Shown here: in pieces, positions 1 to 8,035 of the stretch
How the letters are laid out: each line of letters starts with the position of its first letter
Position numbering within the stretch: the stretch's first letter is position 1
From: JBBINE01 sp037444025
GTDB lineage: Bacteria; Patescibacteriota; Minisyncoccia; UBA6257; HR35
Assembly (NCBI GenBank): GCA_037444025.1
Contig: JBBINE010000016.1
Coordinates: forward strand, 1 to 19,779
Length of the DNA stretch: 19,779 nucleotides
Direction: 5' to 3'
Position numbers and translations under genes: made by a program
Notes under the pieces: generated by a model
The model's database searches: none
Told to the model about the DNA's origin: nothing
Seen by the model: the letters and a program-made list of their open reading frames with translations, nothing else

Positions 1-2
1 AG

Positions 3-453
3 TACTCAGATTTTCAATGCCCTTATTGTAAAATTTTTCATCAAATAATGAATCAAATCATGAATGAATACGGAGATAAAGTTAAATGGGTTTATAAACA
101 TTTTCCTCTTGATAGTATTCATCCTTTTGCTCGTAAAGCAGCAGAAGTTTCCGAATGTGTTTGGGAACAGAAAGGAGATGAAGGATTTTGGGAATTTGCC
201 AATGCTGTTTTTGAAAATCAAGATAAACTAAGCAATCTTGATTTTTATTAAGAAGTTATCCCTTGACATGGATAAATTTAAAGAGTGTGTCAAATCTAAT
301 AGGTATAAAGATAAAGTATGGCAACATTATCGCGAAGCCATACAGTATGGAATTCAAGGAACACCAGGAGGATTTATCAATAATGAACCTCTTACCGGCG
401 TTCTTCCCTATGAATCCTTAAAAGCTAAAATAGATTATTATTTATCAAGATAA
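3..453 (+). pseudogene. DsbA-family thiol oxidoreductase, 5'-truncated by window edge and frameshifted
   Basis: The frame is open from the left edge and starts with YSDFQCPYCK, which holds the CxxC redox motif (CPYC) of the DsbA/thioredoxin fold. The helical insert (residues around KHFPLDSIHPFA) and the cis-proline region (GTPGGFINNEP) also match secreted DsbA-like proteins, which oxidise or isomerise disulfides outside the cytoplasm. The N-terminal signal or anchor lies outside the window. The frame breaks at about 240: the first part ends at TAA 249-251, and the rest continues in another frame to TAA at 451-453. Reading the T5 run at 242-246 as T4 gives GAT TTT ATT AAG AAG and restores one continuous protein. 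The break could be a sequencing error or a real one-base insertion. UppP follows 42 bp downstream on the same strand. The family call is firm; whether the gene is functional is not. Confidence 0.8.
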
Positions 454-495
454 GTATCATCAAAAATAAAAAGAAAACAAAAATACTATTAATGA

Positions 496-1281
496 ATGAA
501 TTATTTTCAAAGTTTTATACTGGGGGTTATTGAGGGAGTAACAGAATTTTTACCTATATCTTCAACAGCACATTTGATAATTATTTCTAATTGGTTAAAA
601 ATAAACCCAGATAGTTTTGTTAAATTTTTTGAGGTTTTTATACAGTCAGGTGCTATTTTAGCTGTTATTTTTGTTTATTTTACCTATATCAAAAAAAACC
701 CTTTGATAATTAAAAAATTAATTTTTTCTTTTATCCCCACTGCTCTAGGAGCTATTTTTCTTTATAATACTATAAAAAATATTTTTTTCGAAAGTTTTTT
801 CTTAATAGCTAGCAGTTTAATTTTTTTGGGAGTGATATTTATCGTTCTAGAATCAGCTATTAAAAAAAATATGTTGAAACTTAAATTTGATTTACATTCC
901 CTAACATATTTACAAGCTATTGAAATAGGCTTCATCCAGCTTTTTTCTGTTATCCCGGGCATATCTAGAGCGGGAGCTATTATAGTAGGAATGATGGCAC
1001 TAGGTTTTAAACGCCAAGATTCAGTTTTGTATTCTTTTCTTTTAGCTGTTCCTACTATTATTAGTGCCAGCACGTTCGATCTTTATAAAACATTACCTAA
1101 GCTAGATTTTACTTATAATCAGATAATTAGTATTATCATTGGTTTTACAACATCTTTTATCTTTGCTTTAATTTCTATTAGGTGGTTTCTCAAATATCTT
1201 GAAAAGAATGATCTAACTTTTTTTGGTATTTATAGAATAGTATTAGGACTAATTATTCTGTTTTTCTTTTTCAGAAGATAA
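496..1281 (+). CDS. uppP: Undecaprenyl-diphosphatase (UppP/BacA)
   Basis: Integral membrane phosphatase that converts undecaprenyl pyrophosphate to the monophosphate, recycling the lipid carrier for peptidoglycan and other envelope polymers. The 261 residues match the usual family length of about 260-270. Both signature segments are present: EGVTEFLPISSTAHL (residues 13-27), with the glutamates and histidine of the active site, and PGISRAG (154-160), with the conserved serine and arginine. The canonical second motif is PGTSRSG, so two neighbouring positions are changed (T to I, S to A). Several hydrophobic helices fill the rest. The start is the ATG at 496; it has no Shine-Dalgarno, but TACTAT sits 6 nt upstream. 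The last 33 bp overlap the 3' end of the convergent HEAT/nucleotidyltransferase gene. Its presence argues for a peptidoglycan-making bacterium. Confidence 0.95.
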   Translation: MNYFQSFILGVIEGVTEFLPISSTAHLIIISNWLKINPDSFVKFFEVFIQSGAILAVIFVYFTYIKKNPLIIKKLIFSFIPTALGAIFLYNTIKNIFFESFFLIASSLIFLGVIFIVLESAIKKNMLKLKFDLHSLTYLQAIEIGFIQLFSVIPGISRAGAIIVGMMALGFKRQDSVLYSFLLAVPTIISASTFDLYKTLPKLDFTYNQIISIIIGFTTSFIFALISIRWFLKYLEKNDLTFFGIYRIVLGLIILFFFFRR

Positions 1282-3111
1282 AAAAAATTTTTCTATGGTG
1301 TGATAATCGGGTAATTGCCAAAGATATTTTCTTATTTGTCTTATCCAAGCTATTTCCTTAGAAGAAAAATTAAATCTTTCTATTCCTCTTATATAATTTT
1401 CAAGATTATGAATTATCCACCAATTTCTAATACTCTCCCATATTTGTTTACGTTCTTCTTTTTCTTCTCTAAGCATAATGATAATTTTCTTCTGTGCTTG
1501 TCTTAATTCATTCCTATTACCTATAAAAATTCCATTAAACAAAATACTTAATCTTTCTACATCCATGCTTTTAGCTTCCCCTAAACTAATAGAACGATCT
1601 AAACAAAGACTTATGTTTTTTTGAAAAGCTTCGTTTTTAAAAGAATCAATTAATTCTTGGTCTTTTTCTCCTTTAAAAATTAAAGCCCAATCAATATCAC
1701 TTTTAAGTGGAAAATAATAACCTTTAGAAAAACTACCTAAAATGATTAAGCCTATAAGATTATCATTTTTTTCTCTGAGCTTAAATACAATATCATTCAA
1801 TTCAGAAATTATTCTTTGTTGCTCTTGCCCAAAAGCTGGATTAACCAAAACCGGTTCTTGTCTAAAAATAATATTTCTAATAAAAGTTTTTTTATCATAT
1901 TTTTTTAGTTGAATTTTATATAATGATTCTTTGATTGTTTGAATAATTATTTGTCTTTCATTGTTCCCTATCTTATTTATTTTTTCTCCTTCAATCTTTG
2001 CTAATAATTCTTTCAAAAATTGTTCTCCTTCTAAATAAAAGTTGCTTAAACTGTTAATAATGGTAACGACGATATCAATTTGTTTATCACTTAAATTTGA
2101 TAAAAAGCCTTTTAAAATATCTAAAGCTTCAGTTTTTAAAGTTAAATCATCTATCTGACTTAAAGCTTGAATAGCTACTATTGTATCTTCTGCCTCGTTA
2201 CTATTTACTAATTTTTTTAATATAGCAAAGCCTTCAAAACCAAAATTTTTTAAAGAAAGTATAGCAGCCTGTCTGATATCTTTATTTTGCTCATTAAGAA
2301 ATTCTTTAACTTTATTAAGATTTTCCCTACCGAGATATCCTAAGTTTTTAATAGCTTCGATTTTTATCATAAAATCATCTATGTCCAATAAACTTATTAT
2401 CTTCTTTTTAGCTTCCTCGTTTCCTATCTCAGCTAATGCCTTTATGGCTAACCAACGTAATATATAAAGCTCATCATTATCGTCAATTATAGTTTTAAGC
2501 AAATCAACACTTTTTTCATTTTTAAAATTGGTTAGAAACGGAATTAGCCACATTTTTGTTTTCATAAATCTAAGTTCGCTTTTATTGTCTAATATTTTTT
2601 TAATTAAATTAAATGATAAATCCTGTTTATTCACCATAAAAAATATCTTAACTGTTTCAGCTTGTACTTCGGGATCAGAATATTGGGATAATCTTTCAAC
2701 TATTTTCAAAACAAAATCATCCTTGCCTAAATCATGAGAAACATAACAAAGATCAATATAAAAATCAGCTGTTGTTTTAGAAGGTTGACTATTGTTAAAC
2801 TCTAAAATCTCAAAATCTAAATTTTCCGTAAGCAAATCAAAAATCTTATCATCTAATACAGGTATCTGTTTGCCTTCGTCTTTTAAGTTTTGTAAAACAT
2901 AATCTATAACAAAAAGAAGTTCAGGTTGAGCTAAGTTTTTATTTTTGTTTAGAAAATCAAGAAGTTTACTAAACTCTAAATTATAAATTAATCTAACAGC
3001 TTTAAATCTTTCTTCTAAATATTCTGGCCAATTTTTAATTTCTTCAAAAATAGAACCGTAATTTTTCGTATTGTTTAAATTTTCTTTTCTCTTTCTATTA
3101 TTATTTATCAT
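1249..3111 (-). CDS. HEAT-repeat protein with C-terminal nucleotidyltransferase domain
   Basis: 620-residue cytoplasmic protein with two parts. Residues about 130-400 are helical repeats of HEAT type (clearest at 218-320, e.g. LAIKALAEIGNEEAKKKIISL and the following unit). Residues about 440-510 carry a minimal nucleotidyltransferase motif: hydrophobic strand, GS (459-460), 11 residues, then SDIDWALI with the paired metal-binding aspartates D472 and D474. A third carboxylate may be D505 in LCLDRS. A helical tail follows (550-610). Such domains transfer NMP groups to proteins, RNA or small molecules; the substrate cannot be told here. The gene lies 16 bp after the Tat-signal gene on the same strand, so the two are probably co-transcribed. 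There is no clear Shine-Dalgarno. Its 3' end overlaps uppP by 33 bp. The domain call is good, the function unknown. Confidence 0.8.
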   Translation of the reverse strand: MINNNRKRKENLNNTKNYGSIFEEIKNWPEYLEERFKAVRLIYNLEFSKLLDFLNKNKNLAQPELLFVIDYVLQNLKDEGKQIPVLDDKIFDLLTENLDFEILEFNNSQPSKTTADFYIDLCYVSHDLGKDDFVLKIVERLSQYSDPEVQAETVKIFFMVNKQDLSFNLIKKILDNKSELRFMKTKMWLIPFLTNFKNEKSVDLLKTIIDDNDELYILRWLAIKALAEIGNEEAKKKIISLLDIDDFMIKIEAIKNLGYLGRENLNKVKEFLNEQNKDIRQAAILSLKNFGFEGFAILKKLVNSNEAEDTIVAIQALSQIDDLTLKTEALDILKGFLSNLSDKQIDIVVTIINSLSNFYLEGEQFLKELLAKIEGEKINKIGNNERQIIIQTIKESLYKIQLKKYDKKTFIRNIIFRQEPVLVNPAFGQEQQRIISELNDIVFKLREKNDNLIGLIILGSFSKGYYFPLKSDIDWALIFKGEKDQELIDSFKNEAFQKNISLCLDRSISLGEAKSMDVERLSILFNGIFIGNRNELRQAQKKIIIMLREEKEERKQIWESIRNWWIIHNLENYIRGIERFNFSSKEIAWIRQIRKYLWQLPDYHTIEKFFLSSEKEKQNN

Positions 3112-3127
3112 TGATTTTTTAGAAAAA

Positions 3128-4471
3128 CTAAGCTCGATAATTAACGTTAAATCTTTTTAAATAAATAAATAACTTTCTAAGGTAAGTTGACTTTTTATTT
3201 TCACTTATTTGTTCTATATATTCATAAAAAGTTTTTCCCCTTTCAGGGTTAAAATTGTTTTTTAAATAGTTAATAAATAAGCTATTTATCCGAGCTGGCG
3301 AATGATGAGCTCCCGCTAAATAAAAAGCAAGTTCGTTTAAAAATTTAACTTTTCTATTTTTTATCCTTTGATCCTTTTCTTCTTCATCTTTTCCCGTTGG
3401 TAACAAACTTTTTAATCTTTTGGTGCTAAAACATGAAAATAAATTAAGTAAATAATAAATCATAGAAAATACTTGGACCCTGTAATGATTTCTACCTCTT
3501 AAATCATCTATAAACTCAGGAAATTTATATCTTTCTTTTAAATCAGAAGGCAAACGGGATAAAAGATTTTTATTTATGAATCTTGTTATAACTCTTGGCG
3601 GATATGTTCCTGTTAACTCTGAATTTTTTTGAGGTAAAACATGTTTAGAAATTTGAAAAGGTCCAAATGAAATAATATTATCATGAAGAGAAGGAATTGA
3701 ATTTAAAAATAAAAGTCCATAATTTCTTAATATAAGCTCCAAAGTTTTAAGGTTAAGATAGTAATTTTTTTCATCTACAAAACAAACTTCTACTAAAATT
3801 AAAGACAATAAAACTTGGCGTAAAAAATTAATAAATGAAGTTTCTTTTGTAGGATCGGAATAAAAAAAAGATAATATAATGTTTTTTCTTTCTTCGCTAA
3901 AACCCATTCTTTCTAAAAGAGAATCAAAATCAATAATGGCTAATGATTCCATAATAACATTGTTTAAATAAGAAGAAAAATGTTCTAAACTTTTTATATA
4001 GCCTTTGTGTTGTTGTTGATATTCATAACATATTTCTTGTGCAATAGTAGATAAGTCTTTCTCACCCTTTAAATTTTTATTTTTTTCTAATTTTATTTTC
4101 CATAATTCTCCTAATACCTCTTCTGGAGTACGATATTTTTTAGTAAAACAAAAATTAACTATTTTATTTTCTCCATTCTTTACTGATTCTAAATATTTAT
4201 TTATTTCATTTTCATCAAAAAATCTTTCGTTATTATTTTCATAATTAGATAAAATTAGATTTAATATTCTAAAAAATATTTCTTCGGGATTATCTTTTTT
4301 TTCAGGTACAGAACGTTTTAGTAAATTTGAAAAAATAAACCATAAAAACGCTCCAGACGATAAAGCAAGGATAAATTTAAGAAATTCTCTTCGAGTAAAC
4401 TTATTTAAAGAATCTTTGGAATCTTTATTTTCTTTTTTTCCTTCTCTTGCTCCAAAATTTTCTTTTCTCAT
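3128..4471 (-). CDS. Tat-signal exported protein, possible divergent lysozyme-like fold
   Basis: 447 residues. A charged N-terminus leads to a twin-arginine signal: TRREFLK at 26-32 (R27, R28), then a hydrophobic stretch (about 33-50). It should therefore be exported folded, or be anchored by that segment facing outward. The body is mostly helical and not confidently recognised. Two short stretches resemble soluble lytic transglycosylases: SFGPFQIS (268-275), like the GxMQI region, and LAGAHHSPARIN (385-396), like the AYNAGP region. No catalytic glutamate can be assigned with certainty, so peptidoglycan cleavage is only a hypothesis. A strong promoter (TTGAAA, 17 nt, TATAAT) lies 6 nt before the ATG, predicting a leaderless mRNA. 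The next gene (HEAT/nucleotidyltransferase) is 16 bp downstream. A small RNA unit with its own terminator is directly upstream. Confidence 0.7.
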   Translation of the reverse strand: MRKENFGAREGKKENKDSKDSLNKFTRREFLKFILALSSGAFLWFIFSNLLKRSVPEKKDNPEEIFFRILNLILSNYENNNERFFDENEINKYLESVKNGENKIVNFCFTKKYRTPEEVLGELWKIKLEKNKNLKGEKDLSTIAQEICYEYQQQHKGYIKSLEHFSSYLNNVIMESLAIIDFDSLLERMGFSEERKNIILSFFYSDPTKETSFINFLRQVLLSLILVEVCFVDEKNYYLNLKTLELILRNYGLLFLNSIPSLHDNIISFGPFQISKHVLPQKNSELTGTYPPRVITRFINKNLLSRLPSDLKERYKFPEFIDDLRGRNHYRVQVFSMIYYLLNLFSCFSTKRLKSLLPTGKDEEEKDQRIKNRKVKFLNELAFYLAGAHHSPARINSLFINYLKNNFNPERGKTFYEYIEQISENKKSTYLRKLFIYLKRFNVNYRA

Positions 4472-4477
4472 AAAGAT

Positions 4478-4506
4478 ATTATAATTTTTAAAGCTTGTTA
4501 TTTCAA
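4478..4506 (-). promoter_or_regulatory. Sigma-70-like promoter for the Tat-signal/HEAT operon, leaderless
   Basis: On the minus strand TTGAAA (4506-4501) is followed by a 17-nt spacer and TATAAT (4483-4478), 11 of 12 positions matching the consensus. Only 6 nt (4477-4472) separate the -10 box from the ATG at 4471, so transcription should begin at or next to the A of the start codon. There is no room for a ribosome binding site. The intrinsic terminator of the upstream RNA unit ends just before this promoter. Confidence 0.65.
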
Positions 4507-4521
4507 TTTTTTATTTAATAT

Positions 4522-4554
4522 AAAAAAAACGGGAGATATATTTATATATCTCCC
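4522..4554 (-). terminator. Intrinsic terminator of the small RNA unit
   Basis: On the minus strand a perfect 10-bp stem, GGGAGATATA / TATATCTCCC, with a 4-nt loop is followed by G and eight T residues. This is a textbook rho-independent terminator. It lies upstream of the Tat-signal gene, not after a protein gene, which is why a short separate transcript is proposed. Confidence 0.75.
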
Positions 4555-4591
4555 AAAGCATAAGGCCCGAAACCGGGGGTTTTTGGGTTCT
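4522..4591 (-). ncRNA. Predicted ~70-nt structured RNA (small RNA or attenuated leader)
   Basis: A promoter at 4625-4598 should start a transcript near 4591 that ends in the terminator T-run near 4522. Inside it, CCCAAA (4587-4582) can pair with UUUGGG (4557-4552), enclosing a small hairpin CCCG-GUUU-CGGG (4577-4566). The GGG at 4554-4552 is shared with the 5' arm of the terminator stem, so the two folds exclude each other, as in transcription attenuators and riboswitches. No known riboswitch class is recognised. The Tat gene downstream has its own strong promoter, which favours a free small RNA, but read-through control is also possible. Confidence 0.5.
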
Positions 4592-4597
4592 TTATTG

Positions 4598-4625
4598 ATT
4601 ATACACTATTTAAGCCAAAAATCAA
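4598..4625 (-). promoter_or_regulatory. Promoter of the small RNA unit
   Basis: Minus strand: TTGATT (4625-4620), a 16-nt spacer, and a perfect TATAAT (4603-4598). The expected start, about 7 nt downstream (near 4591), coincides with the first base of the structured region. Confidence 0.55.
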
Positions 4626-5073
4626 AATTTTATTTTAATAATTCAAAAATTATGTTTTTATCAATTTACTATAAAAATTTATTATAAAAATATATAAACT
4701 AAGAAAAATAGTTCATCTACAGAAAAGCTTTTGATTATGAGAAAAAATTGATAAAATTATGTAGTATGCAAAACCTAATATGACTTATATGGATTAATTT
4801 TTAAGGAGATAAGTGAGATAGGTTTTCAGAAAAAAATGGTAATAAAAAATTCTTTTTAAAAATACAAATATTTTATTTTAGCCAGAATATATAACATTAA
4901 TTTGGTAAAAAGTTATTAAAATAAATAGAAATAAATAGATGATATTTTCTATTGTTTTTAATAAAATTAGTAAAAAATGAGGAGTATAAACTCCCTAAAA
5001 TAAAATATTGGGAAAAAGCGACTTTTTTTAATTATACCATAACAAATTTAAAAAATAAAACTCCAACATATTA
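4626..5073. other. AT-rich intergenic region, no gene found
   Basis: About 450 bp between the small RNA promoter and the cupin stop codon. Only very short reading frames occur (under 20 codons) on either strand, with no convincing start context. The one structure worth naming is the weak hairpin at 4981-4994 listed separately. Otherwise nothing is seen. Confidence 0.6.
4972..4994 (-). terminator. Weak intrinsic terminator downstream of the cupin gene
   Basis: On the minus strand GGAGT-TTAT-ACTCC (4994-4981) is followed within 3 nt by six T residues (4977-4972). It lies about 80 bp after the cupin stop codon, in the right orientation. The stem is only 5 bp, so strength is doubtful. Confidence 0.35.
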
Positions 5074-5489
5074 TTAAATACTGTCAAATCTTTGTTCACT
5101 AGTATGACTATCGAATAATTCCTCGTTAGCTTCTGCTTCTTCTTTTGTTTTTCTCACAATACCATCTTTATGATGAGGTGGACAATAAATTGTATAAAGT
5201 TTCAATTCTTCTGTTGTTGAAGTATTAATTACATTATGTCTAGCTCCAGCTGGAACAGTAATAACAATTCCATCTTCCAAAAAATACTCGTTATCATCTA
5301 TGATACACTTCCCTTCTCCTTTTTCAATTCTAAAAAATTGATCATTTTCGGGATGTATTTCCATGCCAATTTCTTCTCCTGGTTTTAAACTCATCAAAAC
5401 AAGTTGCATATTTTTAGCAGTATAAATAACTTTTCTAAAATTATCATTCTCTAAAGTATCTTTTTCAATATTACCAAAAATCCTTTCAT
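5074..5489 (-). CDS. Small cupin-domain protein, start region frameshifted
   Basis: Single-domain cupin (beta-barrel) protein; the uninterrupted part from the internal Met at 5409 is 111 residues. Cupin motif 1 is seen as PGEEIGMEIHPENDQFFRIEKG, with histidine, glutamine and glutamate metal ligands. Motif 2 is PAGARHNVINTS, with a histidine. The metal and ligand are unknown; related small cupins are often annotated as cupin or mannose-6-phosphate-isomerase-like. The frame stays open upstream of 5409 with cupin-like sequence (NIEKDTLENDNFRKVIYT) but no start codon. An ATG at 5489-5487 opens MKGF in another frame, as expected for the true N-terminus. Adding one T to the T5 run at 5480-5476 joins the two. 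The full protein is therefore probably about 139 residues, broken by a one-base deletion or sequencing error; translation from 5409 would lose part of the barrel. Confidence 0.75.
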
Positions 5490-5586
5490 TATTATTTAAA
5501 TACTTAATTTTCGACTTATTTGAAAAATTATTTTTTATTATTATAAATTTTAATATAGATTTTAATTTAACTTAATTAAAAATAAG

Positions 5587-5751
5587 CTAACCTTCGCCTT
5601 CCTCATATTCTTCGAGAGGAAAAAATTCTATTTTAACAGTATTATCACATTTAAGAATTCTTGGAATTTCTGTATATCCTTTTTTAAGCACTAAAGAAAG
5701 ATTATAAATATCATTTGGATTTATTTTAAAACTTTTTATTTTTTTTACCAT
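5587..5751 (-). CDS. 54-residue hypothetical protein
   Basis: Open frame ATG 5751 to TAG 5587 on the minus strand. The protein starts MVKKIKSFKINPND and ends in an acidic tail (EEYEEGEG). The first half is basic, a single cysteine occurs at residue 35 (RILKCDN), and there is no membrane segment. I do not recognise a family. Strand alternation suggests a small beta-rich protein. Codon choice and the charged, non-repetitive composition look like a real gene, not chance AT-rich sequence. A weak GGA lies 7 nt before the ATG. An inverted repeat, ACTGA-tt-TCAGT (5801-5812), lies about 50 nt upstream and might be an operator. It is transcribed toward the cupin gene 98 bp away. Confidence 0.55.
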   Translation of the reverse strand: MVKKIKSFKINPNDIYNLSLVLKKGYTEIPRILKCDNTVKIEFFPLEEYEEGEG

Positions 5752-5903
5752 TGAGTTCCACAATAAAACATGTCTTTACTTTACACGTATCATTGAATAT
5801 ACTGATTTCAGTCAAGGGAAAAAAGAGGTTTCCTGAAAATTAACAAGTTTTTTGTTTTTATCTTGATGAAACAAATTAAAAATTGGATATTTATAACAAA
5901 TTA

Positions 5904-5999
5904 TTAGTTCATCAAAAATAAAAATGTAAAAATTAGAATAGATAATATTAATATTTCTAGCTTTCTTTTTACAGGATATGAAACAATCTTTAGTCTCAT
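5904..5999 (-). CDS. Possible 31-residue single-span membrane peptide
   Basis: Short minus-strand frame from ATG 5999 to TAA 5904. It encodes a basic N-terminus (MRLKIVSYPVKRK) followed by an uninterrupted hydrophobic span (ILILSILIFTFLFLM). The charge arrangement is that of a small inner-membrane protein with the N-terminus inside. No ribosome binding site is visible, and AT-rich DNA yields hydrophobic frames easily, so this is only a candidate. It sits in the otherwise empty 5752-6157 interval. Confidence 0.25.
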   Translation of the reverse strand: MRLKIVSYPVKRKLEILILSILIFTFLFLMN

Positions 6000-6202
6000 T
6001 TTTATAATTTTTAAAAATTAAAACTATAAAATTATATTAATTTTAAACTATTTTATTAAAAAATTAAATATAGATGTACTTATTATTCATTTCAGAAAAA
6101 TATATTTTCCGAAAAAATTTTAATTTAGATTGGGGATAATTTTTAAAAAAAAGTTTTATGTTTTATAATCATATTATAAAGGTCGAAAATTTATTAAAAA
6201 AT
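6000..6202. other. AT-rich intergenic sequence
   Basis: No gene is seen. A short imperfect inverted repeat, GAAAAATATATTTTC, occurs near 6095-6110. The rest is A/T tracts leading to the start of the Ig-module protein. Confidence 0.5.
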
Positions 6203-6214
6203 TATTATTTTCAA

Positions 6215-7908
6215 ATGCAAACAACTAAGAAAATTATTTTATTGTCATTAATTCTGTTTTTATTCTCTATTTTACCTCTAAAAAATTATCTTCTATCTCA
6301 AAAAATAGGTACATTGGATGATTTTAAACGCAGTGCTTTGCAAGTAACATCANNNNNNNNNNTTTACAAGAAAAAATAGATCTTAAAAGTTCTCTTTATT
6401 TCATAAGTCATCTAAAGGATCAATATTTACCCTGGGGAATATATTCATTTGGAGATAAAAATGGAAATAGTCTTGTAAGGCTTGATATTGTTAATTCGCA
6501 CATGGAATATGGGGAGTATTTTTCTACTATAGATTTTGGGAAACTACCAAAAGATGATCAATTTTCCATCATTATTTCATTCTTCAATACAGAGAATGGA
6601 CTTTATCCTTTTGATTTACCTAAATGGGATGAAATAAAGTCTTCACAGGATTCTGATCTGCAAGAAAAAAAGGATATAAAGCTAACCCTTTGGAATTACG
6701 AAAAATTCCAGGAAACAGAAAAAGGATGTCTTAATAACATTCCTTTAGATATATATACAGATAAAAATCTTTGGAGTAGGCGTATGATTCTTATCAATAA
6801 ATTCCCAATCCAAGATATCTATGGATGTAAAATTCCTTCTTCAACTTTATCTCAACTTAATTATTTTGTTTTATCCTTAAATACTTTATACGATAATAGA
6901 ACAATAATTGTTTCTCCTCCCTTTAGAATAATTCCCTTTAAGCAAGAAGAAAAAACACCAAGAATAATAATTCATGATCCTCAAAAAGAAACAACTTGGA
7001 TAACTGGTCAATATGCCACAATTACATATGAAATTATTGATATGCCACCTGGAAACTATGATGTATCTGTACAGTTAAACAGTGAAACTGAAGCAAAAGG
7101 TTTCTTGTACGATTTATACTACGCTAAGGAGAGTATAAAATCACCAGGTAACAAACTTTATCGTAGTATTAGGTTGTATATTCCGGAAATTTTAGCCTAT
7201 AAAAAAGATCAAAAAGGAAGAGTTAAATATCCATATCCGGGCAAACAAAATCCTTTATCTATATTAGGACCAGGCAGAAATGTCTCTGTTTATATCTGTC
7301 CAGATGATGGTTTATACTCTTGTCCTAAAAACTTTATAGTAGGTACTTCCTCTGATAACATAAGAATAATCTCAGGACCAAAAGAACCAAGATTAATGAT
7401 AATATCACCTAGGGGTAAAGAGGTTATAAGAGATGGTGCAACCTACGTTATAAGATGGAACAGCAGAAATATACCAAAATGGTATAGTAAACTAAGGATA
7501 ATATTAAAAGATATGCAAAGAGACAGATATGCCGTCTTATCAGATAGAATATCTACTTATCAAAATTCATATATTTGGAAAATAGATTTGAAGAATATCA
7601 AATGGGAAAGCTATGGCGTTGGTCGAAATCGTCCTTTAAGAAATGTTCTTTTAGGACAAATTTATATACCACCAAAAATCTTATCTCCTTATAATTTTAT
7701 AAATGATAATAACATAAATACAAAATTACAACCATCAATAGTACCAACAACAACTCCATCAACAACGTATAAAAATCTGTATATGTTAGTTATAGAAACC
7801 TATAGACCATTAATAGAAATTTTTGAATCTTCTGTAGCTTTTAACATGTCTGAACCTTTTTACATCATTAGCAAGGATGAAAATGGACTTATCCCCTCTG
7901 GAGATTAA
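6215..7908 (+). CDS. Secreted protein with KNH-like Ig modules, interrupted by an assembly gap
   Basis: The start is taken at ATG 6215 (MQTTKKIILLSLILFLFS), which gives a clean signal peptide; an in-frame ATG at 6158 would put 19 extra residues before it. Ten Ns (6353-6362) interrupt the gene. The same protein resumes after them in another frame (LQEKIDLKSSLYFISHLKDQ...), which only means the true gap length is unknown. After the gap come Ig-like modules resembling the Kre9/KNH fold of bacterial surface proteins: one beginning PRIIIHDPQKETTWITGQYATITYEI and one PRLMIISPRGKEVIRDGATYVIRWNS. The last ends in the typical SSVAFNMSEPFYII strand, after a PTTTPSTT linker. The first module ends similarly (VSPPFRIIP). 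It is likely exported or surface-attached; a binding target cannot be named. TATTAT lies 6 nt before the ATG. Confidence 0.7.
6353..6362. other. Assembly gap (10 N)
   Basis: Ten undetermined bases lie inside the Ig-module gene. The reading frame differs on the two sides, so ten is a placeholder and not the measured size. Any apparent stop just after the gap in the upstream frame is an artefact. Confidence 0.95.
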
Positions 7909-7962
7909 TTACAAAAAATTAACTGGTACTTTTAGTATAATAAATGTTGAATAATGTTGGTA

Positions 7963-8034
7963 GGGCCTGTAGCTCAGTGGTAGAGCGCCGCTATCGCAAA
8001 GCGGAGGTCGGGAGTTCAAATCTCCCCAGGTCCA
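7963..8034 (+). tRNA. tRNA-Ala(CGC)
   Basis: A complete 72-nt cloverleaf. Acceptor GGGCCTG pairs with CAGGTCC, including the G3-U70 pair that marks alanine tRNAs. The D stem is GCTC/GAGC and the anticodon stem CCGCT/AGCGG, with loop ATCGCAA and anticodon CGC. The T arm is GGGAG-TTCAAAT-CTCCC and the discriminator is A. CCA is not encoded. A TATAAT at 7936-7941 is a likely -10 box. It reads GCG, which should be a rare codon in DNA this AT-rich. The convergent SIMPL pseudogene ends 1 nt after it. Confidence 0.95.
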
Positions 8035-8035
8035 A

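Noticed and set aside
762..1073. 103-codon minus-strand frame inside uppP
   Set aside because: It is fully antisense to a gene with clear family motifs and has no recognisable features. Similar shadows at 1315-1506, 2528-2737, 11227-11472 and 17498-17752 were dropped for the same reason.
6158..6214. Upstream ATG at 6158 as the start of the Ig-module protein
   Set aside because: It would place 19 residues, several of them charged, before an otherwise ideal signal peptide. The ATG at 6215 gives a normal signal sequence and has TATTAT 6 nt upstream.
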